A stretch of 64,000 bases of DNA from Punica granatum (lineage: Eukaryota > Streptophyta > Magnoliopsida > Myrtales > Lythraceae), in the NCBI RefSeq assembly GCF_007655135.1, contig NC_045128.1, forward strand, positions 4,216,001 through 4,280,000. The letters run 5' to 3'. A program made the position numbers and the translations under genes. Positions within the stretch are counted from its first letter, which is position 1; every line of letters begins with the position of its first letter. Under the pieces are notes generated by a model, which saw only the letters and a list, made by a program, of their open reading frames with translations, was not told where the DNA came from and searched no databases. Shown here one piece after another: positions 1-11,359 of this stretch.

Positions 1-560
1 TTCGAAAATTTAATAGATTCTAATTAGTCCAATCACATCGAGTCCCGCTAGGAGATGAAAATCTCCGGCCGTGCTCCATCCACTAAGGTATTTTACATAT
101 TGTCGAGGCTCCTCACATTAGGCAATAATCAAAACTTGGCCGAAATTTTCAGGACGTCTCGTTGGTAGTTTGGCCCCCAAACTAGCGGACTCAGTAAATA
201 GCCACGTGTCAAGTAGCCAGAAGCTTCCCTTTTCCTCGTCGTTTTCCTTTCCAATTGATTAATTAATTAATTAATAAGTATGATTATTCTTATTACCGTG
301 TTTTAAATTCAATTCTTATAATAAAAATATTCATACTCATTAATTGTTAATATTTTTACTCCATTATTATATTAAGTTTATATTACTGGAAGCTACTTCT
401 CAAACATAATAGTTATAAGATTTTTTTTGATCTTTTGCATTAACTCTATTCATACGAAGCATAATTAACAACTGCATCACGTCTCGTGTTTGTGTTTCGA
501 CCCTATTTTGCTTTCCTGATTTGTCCAAATAAGACTTTTCGGGCTCCCGTTGAAAAATGA
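1..560. other. Upstream spacer of the PEARLI-4 gene
   Basis: This AT-rich stretch has no coding frame I can support. One palindromic G-box core (CACGTG) sits near 202-207 in the probable distal promoter of the downstream gene. Nothing else is recognisable. Confidence 0.4.
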
Positions 561-697
561 AAGTTGAAATTCCACTTTCCCGTAAAGAGACCCCGCGTCG
601 GTCAATTTCTGCAACCTCCCCCTGCAACGTATTTCTTTTTTCCCACAAAATCGAGAGAGCCGCGGAAATCAATGCATGGAAATGAATTGAGTGAAAC

Positions 698-730
698 AAG
701 AAGAAGAAGAAGAAGAAGAAGAAGAAGAAG
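698..730 (+). repeat. (AAG)n microsatellite
   Basis: About eleven AAG units lie in what is probably the 5' untranslated leader or proximal promoter of the PEARLI-4 gene. The poly-Arg and poly-Leu stretches in overlapping open frames are only translations of this repeat. Confidence 0.85.
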
Positions 731-1562
731 CCGCAACTCCTCCAGCTCCATTGAGTCTCTGAGTTTTTTGTCCTGCCTCTCCATCCCTCTCTGTCTGTCT
801 CTGCTGCTGGTACAACCTCTTTTCTGCATATGTGGCTTTTTTCTTGGTTTTACACTGTCCTCTTCGCTGTTGGGCGTGTTTTTTCTTTCATGGGTATGTG
901 TCTCTTACGTGCAGAAATGATTAAATCGGCTTCTGGGTACTCAACGATTGTGTACTGTCTTGCTCTTTCTTTGATTATCTGAGCGTTCGGTTGTTCAAAA
1001 TGAAATCAAACCCCTCTGAACCTTTTGCTATCTCAGTATAAGCTTTTGTTGAAAAATGGTTTTTTCTTTTTTTTGGGCGTGGCAGTTTACAGTTTGCGTG
1101 ACATTCAGTTCCCTTGCTGAATTAACTAGTTTTATCTGAGACAGCTCACCTGATTTTTGGAGCGTTTGATGAATGCAAGAACCGACCGCATTGAACTAGC
1201 TATTAGCCTCTGTACTTTTTTTCGTATTGGTGTTCATCTACTGGATGAAGTCCAAGCAAATCACTTCTTTTGTAGGCTCTTATTTGATTCATGGCTCGTG
1301 ACTGTGTAGAAGCGGGGTGGAGAAATACAAATTGGTATCTTGAATATTCTTACACCACCGTAGTCAATGGAAAGGGAAACGGATAGATTCACCATACAAG
1401 ATTGTCTCATTTATTTTGTTTGTTCTATTGAGAGATGTCCCCTTCCTTCGTACGTAACATGATCTTTAGAGTCGCTTGTTCTAGGTTTTTTGTTTGTATT
1501 GTGGGATCTTCTCATTGAGTAGTGCACTGTATTTGCAGATTTGAAGTGAAGAGAAAACCAAG

Positions 1563-4095
1563 ATGGCTGATAGAAGATTACACCCAGGCTGCCCGAATGC
1601 AGGTAATCCATACCATGAATGCGTTGAGGATTGCTACATGAAAATCGCTAACGGGAAGTCTCACAAGAGTAGCAAATATTCAGGTAAGCTACCGATTTAG
1701 AATCTGAATTTAAGTTCTTTATTGTACTTTTGCTGTATGTCGAGCAACTTGCTGACCATGCAAATGTCTTTTCCCTTTGCTATTGTAAGTTAGATTTTAT
1801 ATTACAGTATTGTGGTCTAATGGAGCCCCAATGCTATTACAGTTAGCCAATTAGATAAGCAGGAAAAAAAAGAAAAAGGGAAGGGCATTCACAAGCTTAA
1901 TATGATTACTGAAATTATCGGCTACCTGGTCCATATGGATGCCTTTTTAGTGATGCTGTTAGTTATTTGGCATAACTAGGAACCATTTAGGAGCTCAACA
2001 TGGGTTGATGTTGTTAACTCCTAGTTGGGGGATTCGTCGCATTGGCTGCACACATTTTCTTGTCTCTTTCACTACAGAAATAACACTTCACTTACAAAGA
2101 GAGTTGTTTGTTGAGCTTTTCTTCCTGCCTTTGCCCCATTTCAGGTCATCGAAGTGGCGGAAATGAGATTGTGCAAAGGGTACCCAAAGAAAGGAGAACC
2201 AATCGCTCCTGTCCTAAGGCTGGAAACCCTTACCATGAATGTGGAGATCATTGCTTCCAGAATGGTACTCAAGCAGATCCTCGTGCAAACAGAAAACAAA
2301 CAGGTGATTCTCTCCTCGATCTTATAATATATGCAGCACTGACTATTGATTCACATCAGAGAAGGATAGGGAAGGATGCCTGGATCCATATATTCCAAGG
2401 GACAGTAATTACTTCCTGCTCCAACTACTAGGAAGAGTTGATCATGTTTCGAGAATTAATGCCCATATTCGAAAAGTCATTTTTATGGGTTCATTTTACT
2501 TATATATCTCCATGGATGGAACCAGGATTTTGAAACAATAGGCTCTTGGAGAGGTGAACAATGGAGGACTATTTTAAAGTTTAAGTGGGTGCAAAAGGAG
2601 AAAAAATTTACAATAATTCATGGAAACATGTGAGCTTGTTTGTGCAGAAACCCCTTAGGAGCTTGGCCCACCTTTTTCCTTCCTTCAGTGCATAGGACAT
2701 GTTATGATGTTCTGCTCAGGTTTTTGAAACATTGTCTTTTCCTTTTTCCAGGATCCGCTGTAGGTGAAGCTCCAATTAGTAGGAGAAAGAACAGGGAACC
2801 GAATTCTCAAATTAAGCCTACTTCTACTGAAGTGCTTGACAATAATGCTAAAGCCCCGATTGTTTCAGCAGCTGATTCTCCTTCCTCGACCTTGCAATTC
2901 CCTTCAAAAGAGAGGGAATCGGAGAGAGTGGTGGAGTACAGTAAGCCTCTTTCTCCGCCTATCAGGTATTCTGGTGAGATTAAACCTGAGGATTTCTCTT
3001 TCAACAAGGGCCAAGTCAGGTCCTCCAATTCTGTTCCGACTTCCGGAAATGCCACCCCTGTTCTTGGACTTTCGGTATGTTCTCGTCCTTATGGGGTCAT
3101 AAAATTTTACCATTATTACAGGCCAGTTTAGGCGTCTTCTAAATGAACGAGTGAAAATGTTCAGAGGTGTCGACAGTTTTTTGGTTTTGATAACTAGGAA
3201 ATTTCCTCCAAACAAAAGGATGCTCGTTAACACTCTTTGTATTCCTTCTGGACAGCCTGATCGCCGCACTCTCAAAGATCACTTGAAGGACAGTTTTGCC
3301 ACAGTGGACAGTTCCACAGTGTCCAAAGAGGATCGAGAAGAGGACACCGGTAATCAATACTTCTCGAATGAGCTTGTCCCTGAAAAAGTTGCTGATAATA
3401 ACAATGGACAAGTTGCTACAGAAGCTGTTCGGGGCTCCATGAGCTCGTCTATCTCAGGCAACAGCCGTTCTTTCAGGGACTCCGATGATGATGACGAATA
3501 CAATGATGATGTCCAGTCTGTAGTGTCCGAAGCCCGTGTCTCGGTAGGGAAATATCACGTGAAGTCAAGTGTCTCCTCAATCCTTCAGGCTATTCTTGAG
3601 AAGTATGGAGACATAGCAGAGAACTGCCAGTTGGAGTCAATCGCAATGCGATCATATTACTTGGAGTGTGTGTGCTTCGTGGTCCAGGAGCTCCAGTCCA
3701 TGTCGTTCATGAACCTGACCAAGTCCAAGGTTAAGGAAATGCTTGCCATCATCAAGGATCTAGAGTCATCCCACATCGAGATCGGGTGGTTGAGAGTGAT
3801 CCTCGATGAGCTCTCGGAGGTAACAGAGTTTGTTTCCCAGCACCACACAGTTAAGGCGGCAAAGGTGAAGAGTGATCAGGGCCTCGCGTCTGCAAGACGA
3901 GAACTGGAGTTTCAGTCCCTGGCTCTAGCCCACAAAGAGCAAGAGGTCGCTGAACTGAAGGAAAGGGTGGCCGAGACAGAGGAACAGCTGCGCGAGCTCG
4001 AGGCCAAGGCGTCCAAGCTGGATCAGACCGTGTCGTCCCTTAACTCGCAGATTGAGAACTTCCATTTCAAATCATCGTTGCAAGAACTCCTGTGA
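1563..4095 (+). CDS. PEARLI-4 family protein with two N-terminal Cys/His modules
   Basis: Four coding exons (1563-1683, 2145-2303, 2752-3074, 3256-4095) join in frame to a protein of about 480 residues, each with AG/GT borders. An upstream acceptor at 1538 suggests a 5'-UTR intron, with a donor perhaps near 809 or 893. Exons 1 and 2 each encode a C-x7-H-x-C-x3-C module (C10/H18/C20/C24 and C63/H71/C73/C77). The middle is Ser/Pro-rich and low in complexity, with an acidic run near residues 277-286. Residues from about 299 match the plant PEARLI-4 domain ('phospholipase-like' in annotations, molecular function unknown), including a run LESIAMRSYYLE. The last 60 residues or so form a heptad-like coiled coil. 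The module is shared with SYF2 about 9.5 kb downstream. The family call is firm; the biochemical role is not known. Confidence 0.85.
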
Positions 4096-4381
4096 TATAT
4101 TGAAACGAGGTCACGTATTTGTGTGGTATAAAAAGAAAAACCTCATGTGTTTTTATTTATTGTTTTTGAGACATAGGCTGGGATTTTGATAGATAAATTA
4201 GACAAATAAATGTTGAAATAATTCATTTTTCTCTAAATTATCAGGAATTTGTTCCATCAAGTCCTGTTAATGCATGTATTTATCAACCTATTTATATATT
4301 ATATATAAGATGCCAATGCTTATTTCTTTTAGTTTATGCCTACTAATGCGTCCATCTCGTCACGTAAGAAGAATAGCTTTT

Positions 4382-5385
4382 TGTAGCGATAATAATGCGA
4401 AAAACAACCCAAAATCAAGAATCTCAAGCACGAGCAAGCCAAGTAACAATTCAAAGCAACAAAGTAGAATAGAGATGGAGGAGAATCAAGAGACCGAGAT
4501 TTATGTGGTAAAACCCAAAACTAGAAACATACACGGTACCAGAGCACGAAGAAACCCACTAGAAAATCGGAAAATTACAAGTCTACACACTCTTGATTAC
4601 TCAAATAATCCAAAATCCCTAAATTGCAAGAACCCTAACCCTCTCTTCCCTTTTCTCTCTCAAAGATGCGTAAATGTGGTCTTTAGTCGTTATGTTTACA
4701 AGAGAAAACTCAAAGAGATATATAGGGGGTTCTAAACCAGGCCAAATGAGGTGAAGCCAAGTCAATTCTAGTGGAAAAACACAAAGAAAACCAAGTCGAG
4801 CTCGCCCGGATTTCAGCTAAGCTCTCAGATGATGCTGCAGCATGCGTTGCGATGTTGCGACTCTAATAGAGAAGTAGAAATTTTCCTTTAGGTGATGTTG
4901 TGGTACGGTGCGGCAGCACAAGCAAAGGATTCCTTAAACCGCTAATCAGCCACTCCAATCCCTCTCCATCATCTTTTCTCTCTCAAAGATGCGTAAATGT
5001 AGTCTTTAGTCATTATGTTTACAAGAGAAAACTCAAAGAGATATATAGGGGGTTCTAAACCATGCCAAATGAGGTGAACCCAAGTCAATTCTAGTGGAAA
5101 AACACAAAGAAAACCAAGTCGAGCTCACCCGGATTTCAGCTAAGCTCTCAGAAGATGCTGCAGCATGCGTTGCGATGTTGCGACTCTAATAGAGAAGTAG
5201 AAATTTTCCTTTAGGCGATGTTGTGGTACGGTGCGGCAGCGCAAGCAAAGGATTCCTTAAACCGCTAATCAGCCCCTCCAATCCCTCTCCATCATCTTTG
5301 TCGATTTCTTTGTCATTCTTTGAGTCTTCCGAGACCCCCGAATCTCCAAGTCTCGAAGTTCGAATGTGAGGCACCTCGACCAACA
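4382..5385 (-). repeat. 3' LTR of the copia element (expanded by a tandem duplication)
   Basis: It runs from TGTAGCGATAA to CCTCGACCAACA and matches the right LTR along its length. At about 1004 bp it is 313 bp longer than the other LTR, because one segment is present twice (4651-4973 and 4974-5296). Without the extra copy it would be about 681 bp, close to the 691 bp of the partner. Confidence 0.88.
4651..5296 (-). repeat. 323-bp tandem duplication inside the LTR
   Basis: Copies 4651-4973 and 4974-5296 are nearly identical and keep a constant 323-bp offset from the first base (TTTTCTCTCTCAAAG) to the last (CCATCATC). The few differences between them are far fewer than between the two LTRs, so the duplication is younger than the element's insertion. 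Confidence 0.9.
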
Positions 5386-5699
5386 GATCTCCACCTTGCA
5401 TCATATTCGACTTCGCCTCACCGATCGTCAACAAATTTTCACACGTCTCCTGCTCTGCGCTTGCCCCATAGTGGCTCCACCTCAAGCTCGGTAAAAATGC
5501 TCACCAAGTCCAGGCAGTTCCTGAACTTGTTCGTGGTCACGGGCTTCGTCAATATGTTTGTTGGATTGTCAACTGCCTCAACCTTCTCTATCTCCACTAC
5601 TCCCTAACTAGCAACTTCCCGAATAAAGTAATAGCGGACATCAATATGCTTGGTCCTCTCATGATAGACTTGGTTCTTCATCAAGCAAATGGCGCTCTG

Positions 5700-6128
5700 A
5701 CTGTCAGATTACACCACCGACTTCTCAAGATCAACACCAAAGTCCCCAATGAGTCCCTTCAACCAGACACTCTCCTTCACCGCTTCCAATGGGGCCATGT
5801 ACTCTGCCTCTGTTGTCGACAAGGCAACCGTGGATTGCAAGATCGCCTTCCAACTCACAGTACAACTTGACAAAGTGAAAACATATTCATTCATCGACTT
5901 CTTCTTATCTTTATCTATTGCATAGTCTGAGTTCGTATATCCAACAATCCTGCACGAGACATCTTTGCTTCTACCAAACATCAAGCCCACATTCACAGAA
6001 CCTCTGATATAGCGAAGAATCCATTGCACCACTCTCCATTGATCCCTCATGGGATTAGCCATAGACTGACTAACCACACTTATAGCTTGAACTATATCAG
6101 GCCTAGTGCAAATCATAACATACATCAA
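5700..6128 (-). pseudogene. copia RNase H domain remnant
   Basis: A 139-codon minus-strand frame reads like the end of a copia polyprotein: RPDIVQAISVVSQ, then WILRYIRGS, then a GYTNSDYA block and STTEAEYMAPLEA. These are hallmark segments of the copia RNase H region and the linker after RT. It is part of a broken polyprotein and not an independent gene. Confidence 0.8.
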
Positions 6129-6179
6129 GCTTCCTACCGCACTAGCATAGGGAACACTCGCACGTATCGAGCCTCCTCA

Positions 6180-7060
6180 TCAGTAGACGGTGACATCACT
6201 GCAAATAGAATGAAAGTACGAAGCAAGAGGCATGCTAACTGGCTTGGAATTAACATAATTAAACCGTTGCAGAACCTTCTCGATGTAGCCCTTCTGAGAT
6301 AGAAATAATGTCCCTGCAAATCTATCCTTGCAAATCTCCATGCCAAATATTTTCTTTATACCTCCCAAGTTTTTCATCTCAATTTTATCATTCAAGCGAG
6401 ACTTCAACATGTCTATCTCATCCCCATTCTTTGCGGCAATCAACATATTATCAACATACAATAGCAGATAAATATAAGAGCCATCCTGGAGCTTCTTCAC
6501 ATGCACACAACAATCATACTTGTTTCTATAGGAACCATTGTTGCACATAAATCAATCAAAACTCTTATACCATTGTCGGAGTGATTGCTTAAGCCCATAA
6601 AAGGACTTTTTCAATGAGCACACGTGGTCCTCCTTTTCAGGAATAACAAATCCCCTTGGTTACTTCATGTATATCTGTTCCGTAAGCTCTTCATGAAGAA
6701 ATGTGGTTTTGACATTGAGTTGCTCAAGCTTGAGGTTGTACAAGACTGCCAATGCAACTAGCACCCTGATGGAAGTATGCTTCACGACCATAGAAAATAC
6801 TTCATGGAAGTCTACTCATACCTTGCCTTATACCTTGAACTCTCTACTTTCGGGATTGCCTCCTTCTTTCTGTAGATCCACTTGCACCCTACAATCTTCT
6901 GGTTCTTGGGAGGTGTCACAAGCTCCCACGTTTGATTCTTTTGAAGTGACTCCATCTCTTCTGTCAGGACTAATCCCCATTGCACTGAGTCCCTGCTCTG
7001 AGTAGCTTTCATGTAGCTCGGCGGGTCGTCACCCTCAATCTGTTCCCCTCCACTCAATGG
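6180..7060 (-). pseudogene. copia reverse transcriptase remnant
   Basis: Two separate minus-strand frames carry the RT domain. The upstream part (about 6812-7057) has the WELVTPPKNQKIVGCKWIYRKK entry block and KARY. The downstream part (6180-6548) has the catalytic strand, but it reads YVDN where copia RT normally has YVDD, so a metal-binding Asp appears lost. Frameshifts separate the parts. Confidence 0.8.
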
Positions 7061-7339
7061 TAATGCATAAGCTACTAGATTGCTTTCTCTAGGGGGGTTT
7101 TATCAGCCTTTTCTCCCTATCTCTGACGAGAACGTAATCTTGGAGAAGTTGTTGTGGTTGCCCTTGAGGAAGCTTGAAATGGACTTCCTCAACTTCTTGT
7201 GAATTTTCTAATGGTTCAAGATCGAGCTCCACCTGTTTCCCACTAGGCTCCACCTGTTCCTCATTCTCCACCTCCCTTCTTTCAGCCCCTTGACTCGGCT
7301 TTAACATAGCCAATTCATCAAAGGTCACATCACGGCTAA

Positions 7340-7919
7340 TGAGAAATTACGAACCATGTAGGCACCATAACTTGTACCTCTTCACCCCATCTGCATAGCC
7401 GAGGAAGATGCATTTTTTGGCTCTCGGGTCAAGCTTGCCTTCTCTGACATGAGCATAAGCCAAACACTCGAAAACCTTCAAGCTAGCATAATTGGTAGGT
7501 GACACCGTCTACTTGTCATTCGAGGTCATGCAATCTATGGTAGTCGACAAAGACCTTTTAATCAAGTAGGCAGTTGTGTTGCAAGTTTTTGCCCAAAACT
7601 CCTTCCCAAGACCTGCACATAAGAGCATACTTTGAGCCCTCTTAAGGATTGTCCTGTTTATCCGCTCAACCACACCGTTTTGTTGTAGCGTTCCCAGAAC
7701 TATCCAATGGATCACGATCTCTTGCTCACTGCCCAACAAGTGTCTTCCAACACTTAAACTTCAAGAATACATCACTCTTATGCTTAATAAAGTATACCCA
7801 AACCTTCCTTAATATTCATAAATAAGATTATCATATACTTACACCCACTCTTGGACGATACCTGAGAAGGACCCCATAAATCTGAGTGAACATAGTCCAG
7901 AATACCCTTGGTTCGATGA
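7340..7919 (-). pseudogene. copia integrase core remnant
   Basis: On the minus strand, 7830-7915 reads TKGILDYVHSDLWGPSQ, the start of the integrase core. The frame at 7509-7739 reads QQNGVVERINRTILKRAQSMLL and then AYLIKRS, the second half of the core with the conserved Glu. The pieces are in different frames, and the zinc-binding N-terminal part lies in the neighbouring inverted segment. Confidence 0.78.
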
Positions 7920-8230
7920 ACTCCGATTTGATGGCATGACTAGAACATTGTCTAATGTTAAGCATGTCCCCAAGTTGAAAAAAAATATGATTAGTTTGAG
8001 TACTCTTGATAGCCTCAAATATGAGTACAAGGGGAAAGGTGGAGTCTTGAAGGTGCCAAGGGGCTCCCTCGTGGTCATGAAGAGTGTAAAGCACAATGGC
8101 CTATATATACTGCAGGGAAGTACCATTACGGGAACTTCGGTCGTGAGTTCAGCGGATCAAGATGCAATCACTATGAGGCTTTAGCACATGAGGCTTGGGC
8201 ATATGAGTGAAAGGGGTTTGACTTTGTTGC
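7920..8230 (+). pseudogene. Inverted pre-integrase segment of the copia element
   Basis: Here the plus strand, opposite to the rest of the element, encodes the typical copia GAG-pre-integrase region: FDGMTRTLSNVKHVPKLKKN, LYILQGSTITG and HMRLGHMSERGL. The flanks at 7915 (integrase start) and 8260 (after protease) are in the normal minus orientation, so a block of roughly 310 bp has been flipped in place. The breakpoints are near 7920 and 8230. Confidence 0.85.
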
Positions 8231-8234
8231 GCCC

Positions 8235-8560
8235 ATGAGAACCTTACCACCTTCAATCTTCTAATACGTGGTGAAGAGCTCTCGGTTGGGATGTATATGG
8301 TAGGAACATCTTGAGTTCAAGATCCAACTAGTCTCTGAGCTATCTGATATGGTAGCAAGCATATCACCACTCACATACTCGTGGGCTTTAGTGACTTCAG
8401 TTGCCGTAAGAACAAGCTCCCCCTCATCCAAATCCTTATTGACTATTCCAGCGGTGGCCAAGGGACCATCTCTCTTGCATTTCCCATTCATCTTTGGACA
8501 ATTCTTCTTGAGGTGCCCTTACTCCTTACAATTCCAACACATCACCTTCTTTCCTCTTGA
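8235..8560 (-). pseudogene. copia CCHC knuckle and protease remnant
   Basis: The minus strand shows CWNCKE-stop-GHLKKNC, a CCHC zinc knuckle (C-x2-C-x4-H-x4-C) interrupted by a stop, then a frame to SETSWILNSRCSYHIHPN. Copia proteases normally have an Asp-Ser-Gly active site there (WILDSG). The Asp to Asn and Gly to Arg changes suggest the protease is inactive. Confidence 0.8.
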
Positions 8561-8584
8561 CTTGCTCCTCAACTTCTTTTGGCC

Positions 8585-9206
8585 TTAAGAATTCCTCTCA
8601 TTCCCCCGACCCCGTGCAAAGAGACCGTCGCTATCACTCAATTGATTCTCAACCACTTTCCTCATGAACTCCTTAGGAAGTAGCGACAACTTCACATCTT
8701 CGAGAGTAAGCTTCGTCCTACCGTATAACATTGTATCAATAAGATTCTCATACAACTTTGGTAACGAGCATAACAAGAGTAGAGCTTGGTCTTCATCGTT
8801 AACCTCAACTTCAACATTTTGGAGGTCCATGACGATTTGGTTGAACAAGTTCACGTGATCTGCAATCGAGGTGCCCAAAGTCATCTAGAATTTATACAAC
8901 CACTCATTCAAATATAGTCTATTTGGCAATGATTTCTTCATATACAACGATTCAAGTTTCTTCTACAACTCCGAAGCCGACCATGTAACACACCTCCCGA
9001 AGCACCTTGTTTGACAAACTCAATTGAATCGCGCTTAGGGCTTTGGCCATGTACGTACTCTTCTCCTCATCCTTCACACTAGCCCGTAATTTTCCATCAA
9101 GCGCTCCATCAAGCCTGTGTTGAACAAGCAAATATCTCATCTTAATCCTCCACAACCCGAAATTATTCGACCCATCAAACTTCTCTACTTCAAACCTCAT
9201 CGTCAT
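8585..9206 (-). pseudogene. copia gag remnant
   Basis: Translation would start at the ATG at 9206, just inside the primer-binding site, with MTMRFEVEKFDGSNNFGLW, the standard copia gag opening. A frameshift after KVLREV (near 8990) moves the reading frame. The later part includes LYMKKSLPNRLYLN and the UBN2-type block ADHVNLFNQIVMDL. Confidence 0.8.
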
Positions 9207-9232
9207 CCTCGATCCTAGGCTCTGATACCAAT

Positions 9233-9923
9233 TGTAGCGACAATAATGCGGAAACAACCCCAAACCAAGAATATCAAGCACGAACAAGCTAAGCAATTAC
9301 TCAAAACAACAAAGTAGAGTAGAGATGGAGGAGAATCAAGAGATCGAGATTTACGTGGTAAAACCCGAAGCAAAAAGCATCCACGATGCTAGAGTACGGA
9401 GAATTCCACTAGAAGATTAGGAGATTACAAATGTACACACTCTTGATCACTCAAAGAACCCAAAAGCTCCAAATTGCAAAAATCCTAACCCTTTCTTCCC
9501 TTTTCTCTCTTAAAGATGCATAAATGTGGTCTTTTGTCATTATGTTTACAAGAGAAAACCTAAAGAGATATAAAGGTGTTCTAAACCGGATCAAAGAAGG
9601 TGAACCCAAGTCAATTCGAGTGGAAAAACACAAAGAAAATCGAGTTGGATCGTAGATCAAGCTCGCCCAGATTTTAGTTGAGCTCTCAGACAATGTTGCA
9701 GCATGCGCTACGATGCTGCGACTCTGACAGAGAACCAAAAATTTTCCTTCAGGTGATGCTGCGGTACAGTGCGGCAGCACGAGCAAAGGATTCTCTGAAC
9801 CGCTAATCAGCTCCTCCAATCCCTCTCCAGCATCTTTGTCGATTTCTTTGTCGTTCTTTGAGTCTCTTGAGACTCTCGAATTTCCAAGTCTCCAAGGTCG
9901 AATGCAAGGCACCTCGATCAACA
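9233..9923 (-). repeat. 5' LTR of the copia element
   Basis: This LTR of about 691 bp is bounded by TGTAGCGACAA and TCGATCAACA on the plus strand and directly adjoins the tRNA-Met type primer-binding site. It matches the left LTR apart from scattered substitutions and the missing duplicated block. Confidence 0.88.
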
Positions 9924-10385
9924 TTTTTTATGAAACACATCTTATATGAGGATTAGAAAGTGATTGTTCAGTTTAAAGAACATTTTTAAAAGAAGTTAAA
10001 AATAATCTTATACTACTAAATAACGAGAAAGTTATGAAATCTATTATTATTGTATTGATAAAAATTTTAAAAAATTCGCGATTTATTTTGAAAATTCAAT
10101 CTCATCGGGAAATAATAAGAGACTTCAACCAGATGGATGAATGAGCTTCCCGGGGCAGTGAGCCATATAATTTGTGTGTAAAGAAGCAATCTATTAGGCT
10201 TCTTTTTAAAATTTGATCATAACGTCTAGAATACAGTCTAATGAAAATCATAGGGTGGGTCGTAGCTTTTCATTTCAGTGTGAATTCAAATGTATAACCA
10301 TCTGAGAAAGATGAGGAGTGCGGTGAACGTGCGATCACCATGTTCGATCCTCTCTAGTGGTTCAGGTATTTCACAGACCTCTCTC
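9924..10385. other. Spacer between the copia element and the SYF2 relic
   Basis: AT-rich sequence with no coding frame I can support and no recognised repeat. Nothing else is visible. Confidence 0.4.
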
Positions 10386-10387
10386 GC

Positions 10388-10625
10388 GATCAGCTAAATG
10401 GATATAAACGGCTGTATACTTTGTGATCTTGGTTAATGGTTAACAAGCATTATATATACTTTCTTTGCCATTTATTGTTGTAGGGCGATGCAAGCTCGGC
10501 ATCGAGTCTCTTGGTAATGAATTATAGGAGTAATTTATAATCGGGTTCACTTTGTTTAGAACACAGGGCCAGGGAGTAGAAGGTGAAACTAAGGAGCAGA
10601 AATGCGTCTGATCCGTATCAAAACT
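10388..10625 (+). pseudogene. Broken duplicate of the SYF2 5' region
   Basis: This stretch aligns with 13370-13605, the end of SYF2 intron 1 plus the start of its first coding exon. Shared landmarks are ATAAACGGCTGTATACTTT, AGCCTCTTGGTAATG or its variant, AATCGGGTTCACTT, GGGCCAGGGAGTAGAAGGTGAAA and CAGAAATGCGTC-AATCCGTATCA. The intron acceptor position is preserved (TTTAG). About 45 bp containing the ATG and the first part of the Cys/His module are deleted, and similarity stops just after the module's NPY codons. It cannot encode the SYF2 start and is best read as a relic. Confidence 0.82.
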
Positions 10626-11359
10626 CAACTTTATATTGTAAGCCTTTAATTTGAAATGTAAAATTTAATTATTATATATGGTAGTGACTTGATAAGTTCC
10701 CTGTAACATAACGTAGAATATCTCATAATTTGTAAAGCTTAAATAAAAATTTGAATGGATTACATATATTATTTACAATAAAAAATAAAACAACCATGAA
10801 CTTTTTTTCTAGCTCAGCAATCAATGATTGTCCATTGAATAACAAAAATGAGTACATAGTAAAATATTCAAGAAAAAATTATAAAGACAAAAAAATACAG
10901 CATATCATCGAGATAATTGTAAGGGAAAGACAATGTAACAAAGCATAAACTATGAGCACAATTACAGTTGCAAAAATCATTTCAGGTGTTGTACGTCTAT
11001 TTTTGACTTCTTAGAAGCAAAACTCTATAGAAACTTAGGTAATGCTGGGAAGCGGAGCAAGTGTAATTTATATGAAGCTATTATTATGTGGAAACAAAGA
11101 AGCAAAATTGTTTAAGAGATTTGTAATTTCCATAATGTTTTTAAGTTTTGCTGCACTAATCTATATTTATATCTATCTGTCTATCTATCTATATGTTAAC
11201 TCAAATTTATAAATACATGAAAACCTATTTTAAATAGTTGTGCAATCATTTAATAAAATTTAATTATTGTATATATAGGTTTTAATCAATATTTTAAATA
11301 ATATTTTATAACATTCTCATTTGAAATAGAATCCATTACCATTATTGCCTTTCAATTTT

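Larger units (their letters stand above)
4382..9923 (-). mobile_element. Inactivated full-length Ty1/copia LTR retrotransposon
   Basis: Both LTRs start TGTAG and end ACA on the plus strand. Next to the right LTR a primer-binding site reads TGGTATCAGAGCC on the minus strand (about 9218-9230), and a purine-rich tract (AAGGTGGAGATC, minus strand) abuts the left LTR. Between them, from right to left, are gag, CCHC knuckle, protease, integrase, reverse transcriptase and RNase H, the copia order, closest in style to the Tnt1 group. The flanks are CTTTT and TTTTT, a possible degraded 5-bp target duplication. Frameshifts, stops, lost catalytic residues and an internal inversion show it is dead. The LTRs differ at roughly ten or more of the first 85 aligned bases, so the insertion is old. 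It lies about 290 bp past the PEARLI-4 stop codon. Confidence 0.9.

Noticed and set aside
564..920. Open frames of 118 and 75 codons near the (AAG)n repeat
   Set aside because: They consist largely of poly-Arg or poly-Leu from a simple repeat, and lie in the expected leader of the PEARLI-4 gene.
4274..4735. Plus-strand open frame of 153 codons
   Set aside because: It runs across the LTR boundary of the copia element and has no domain.
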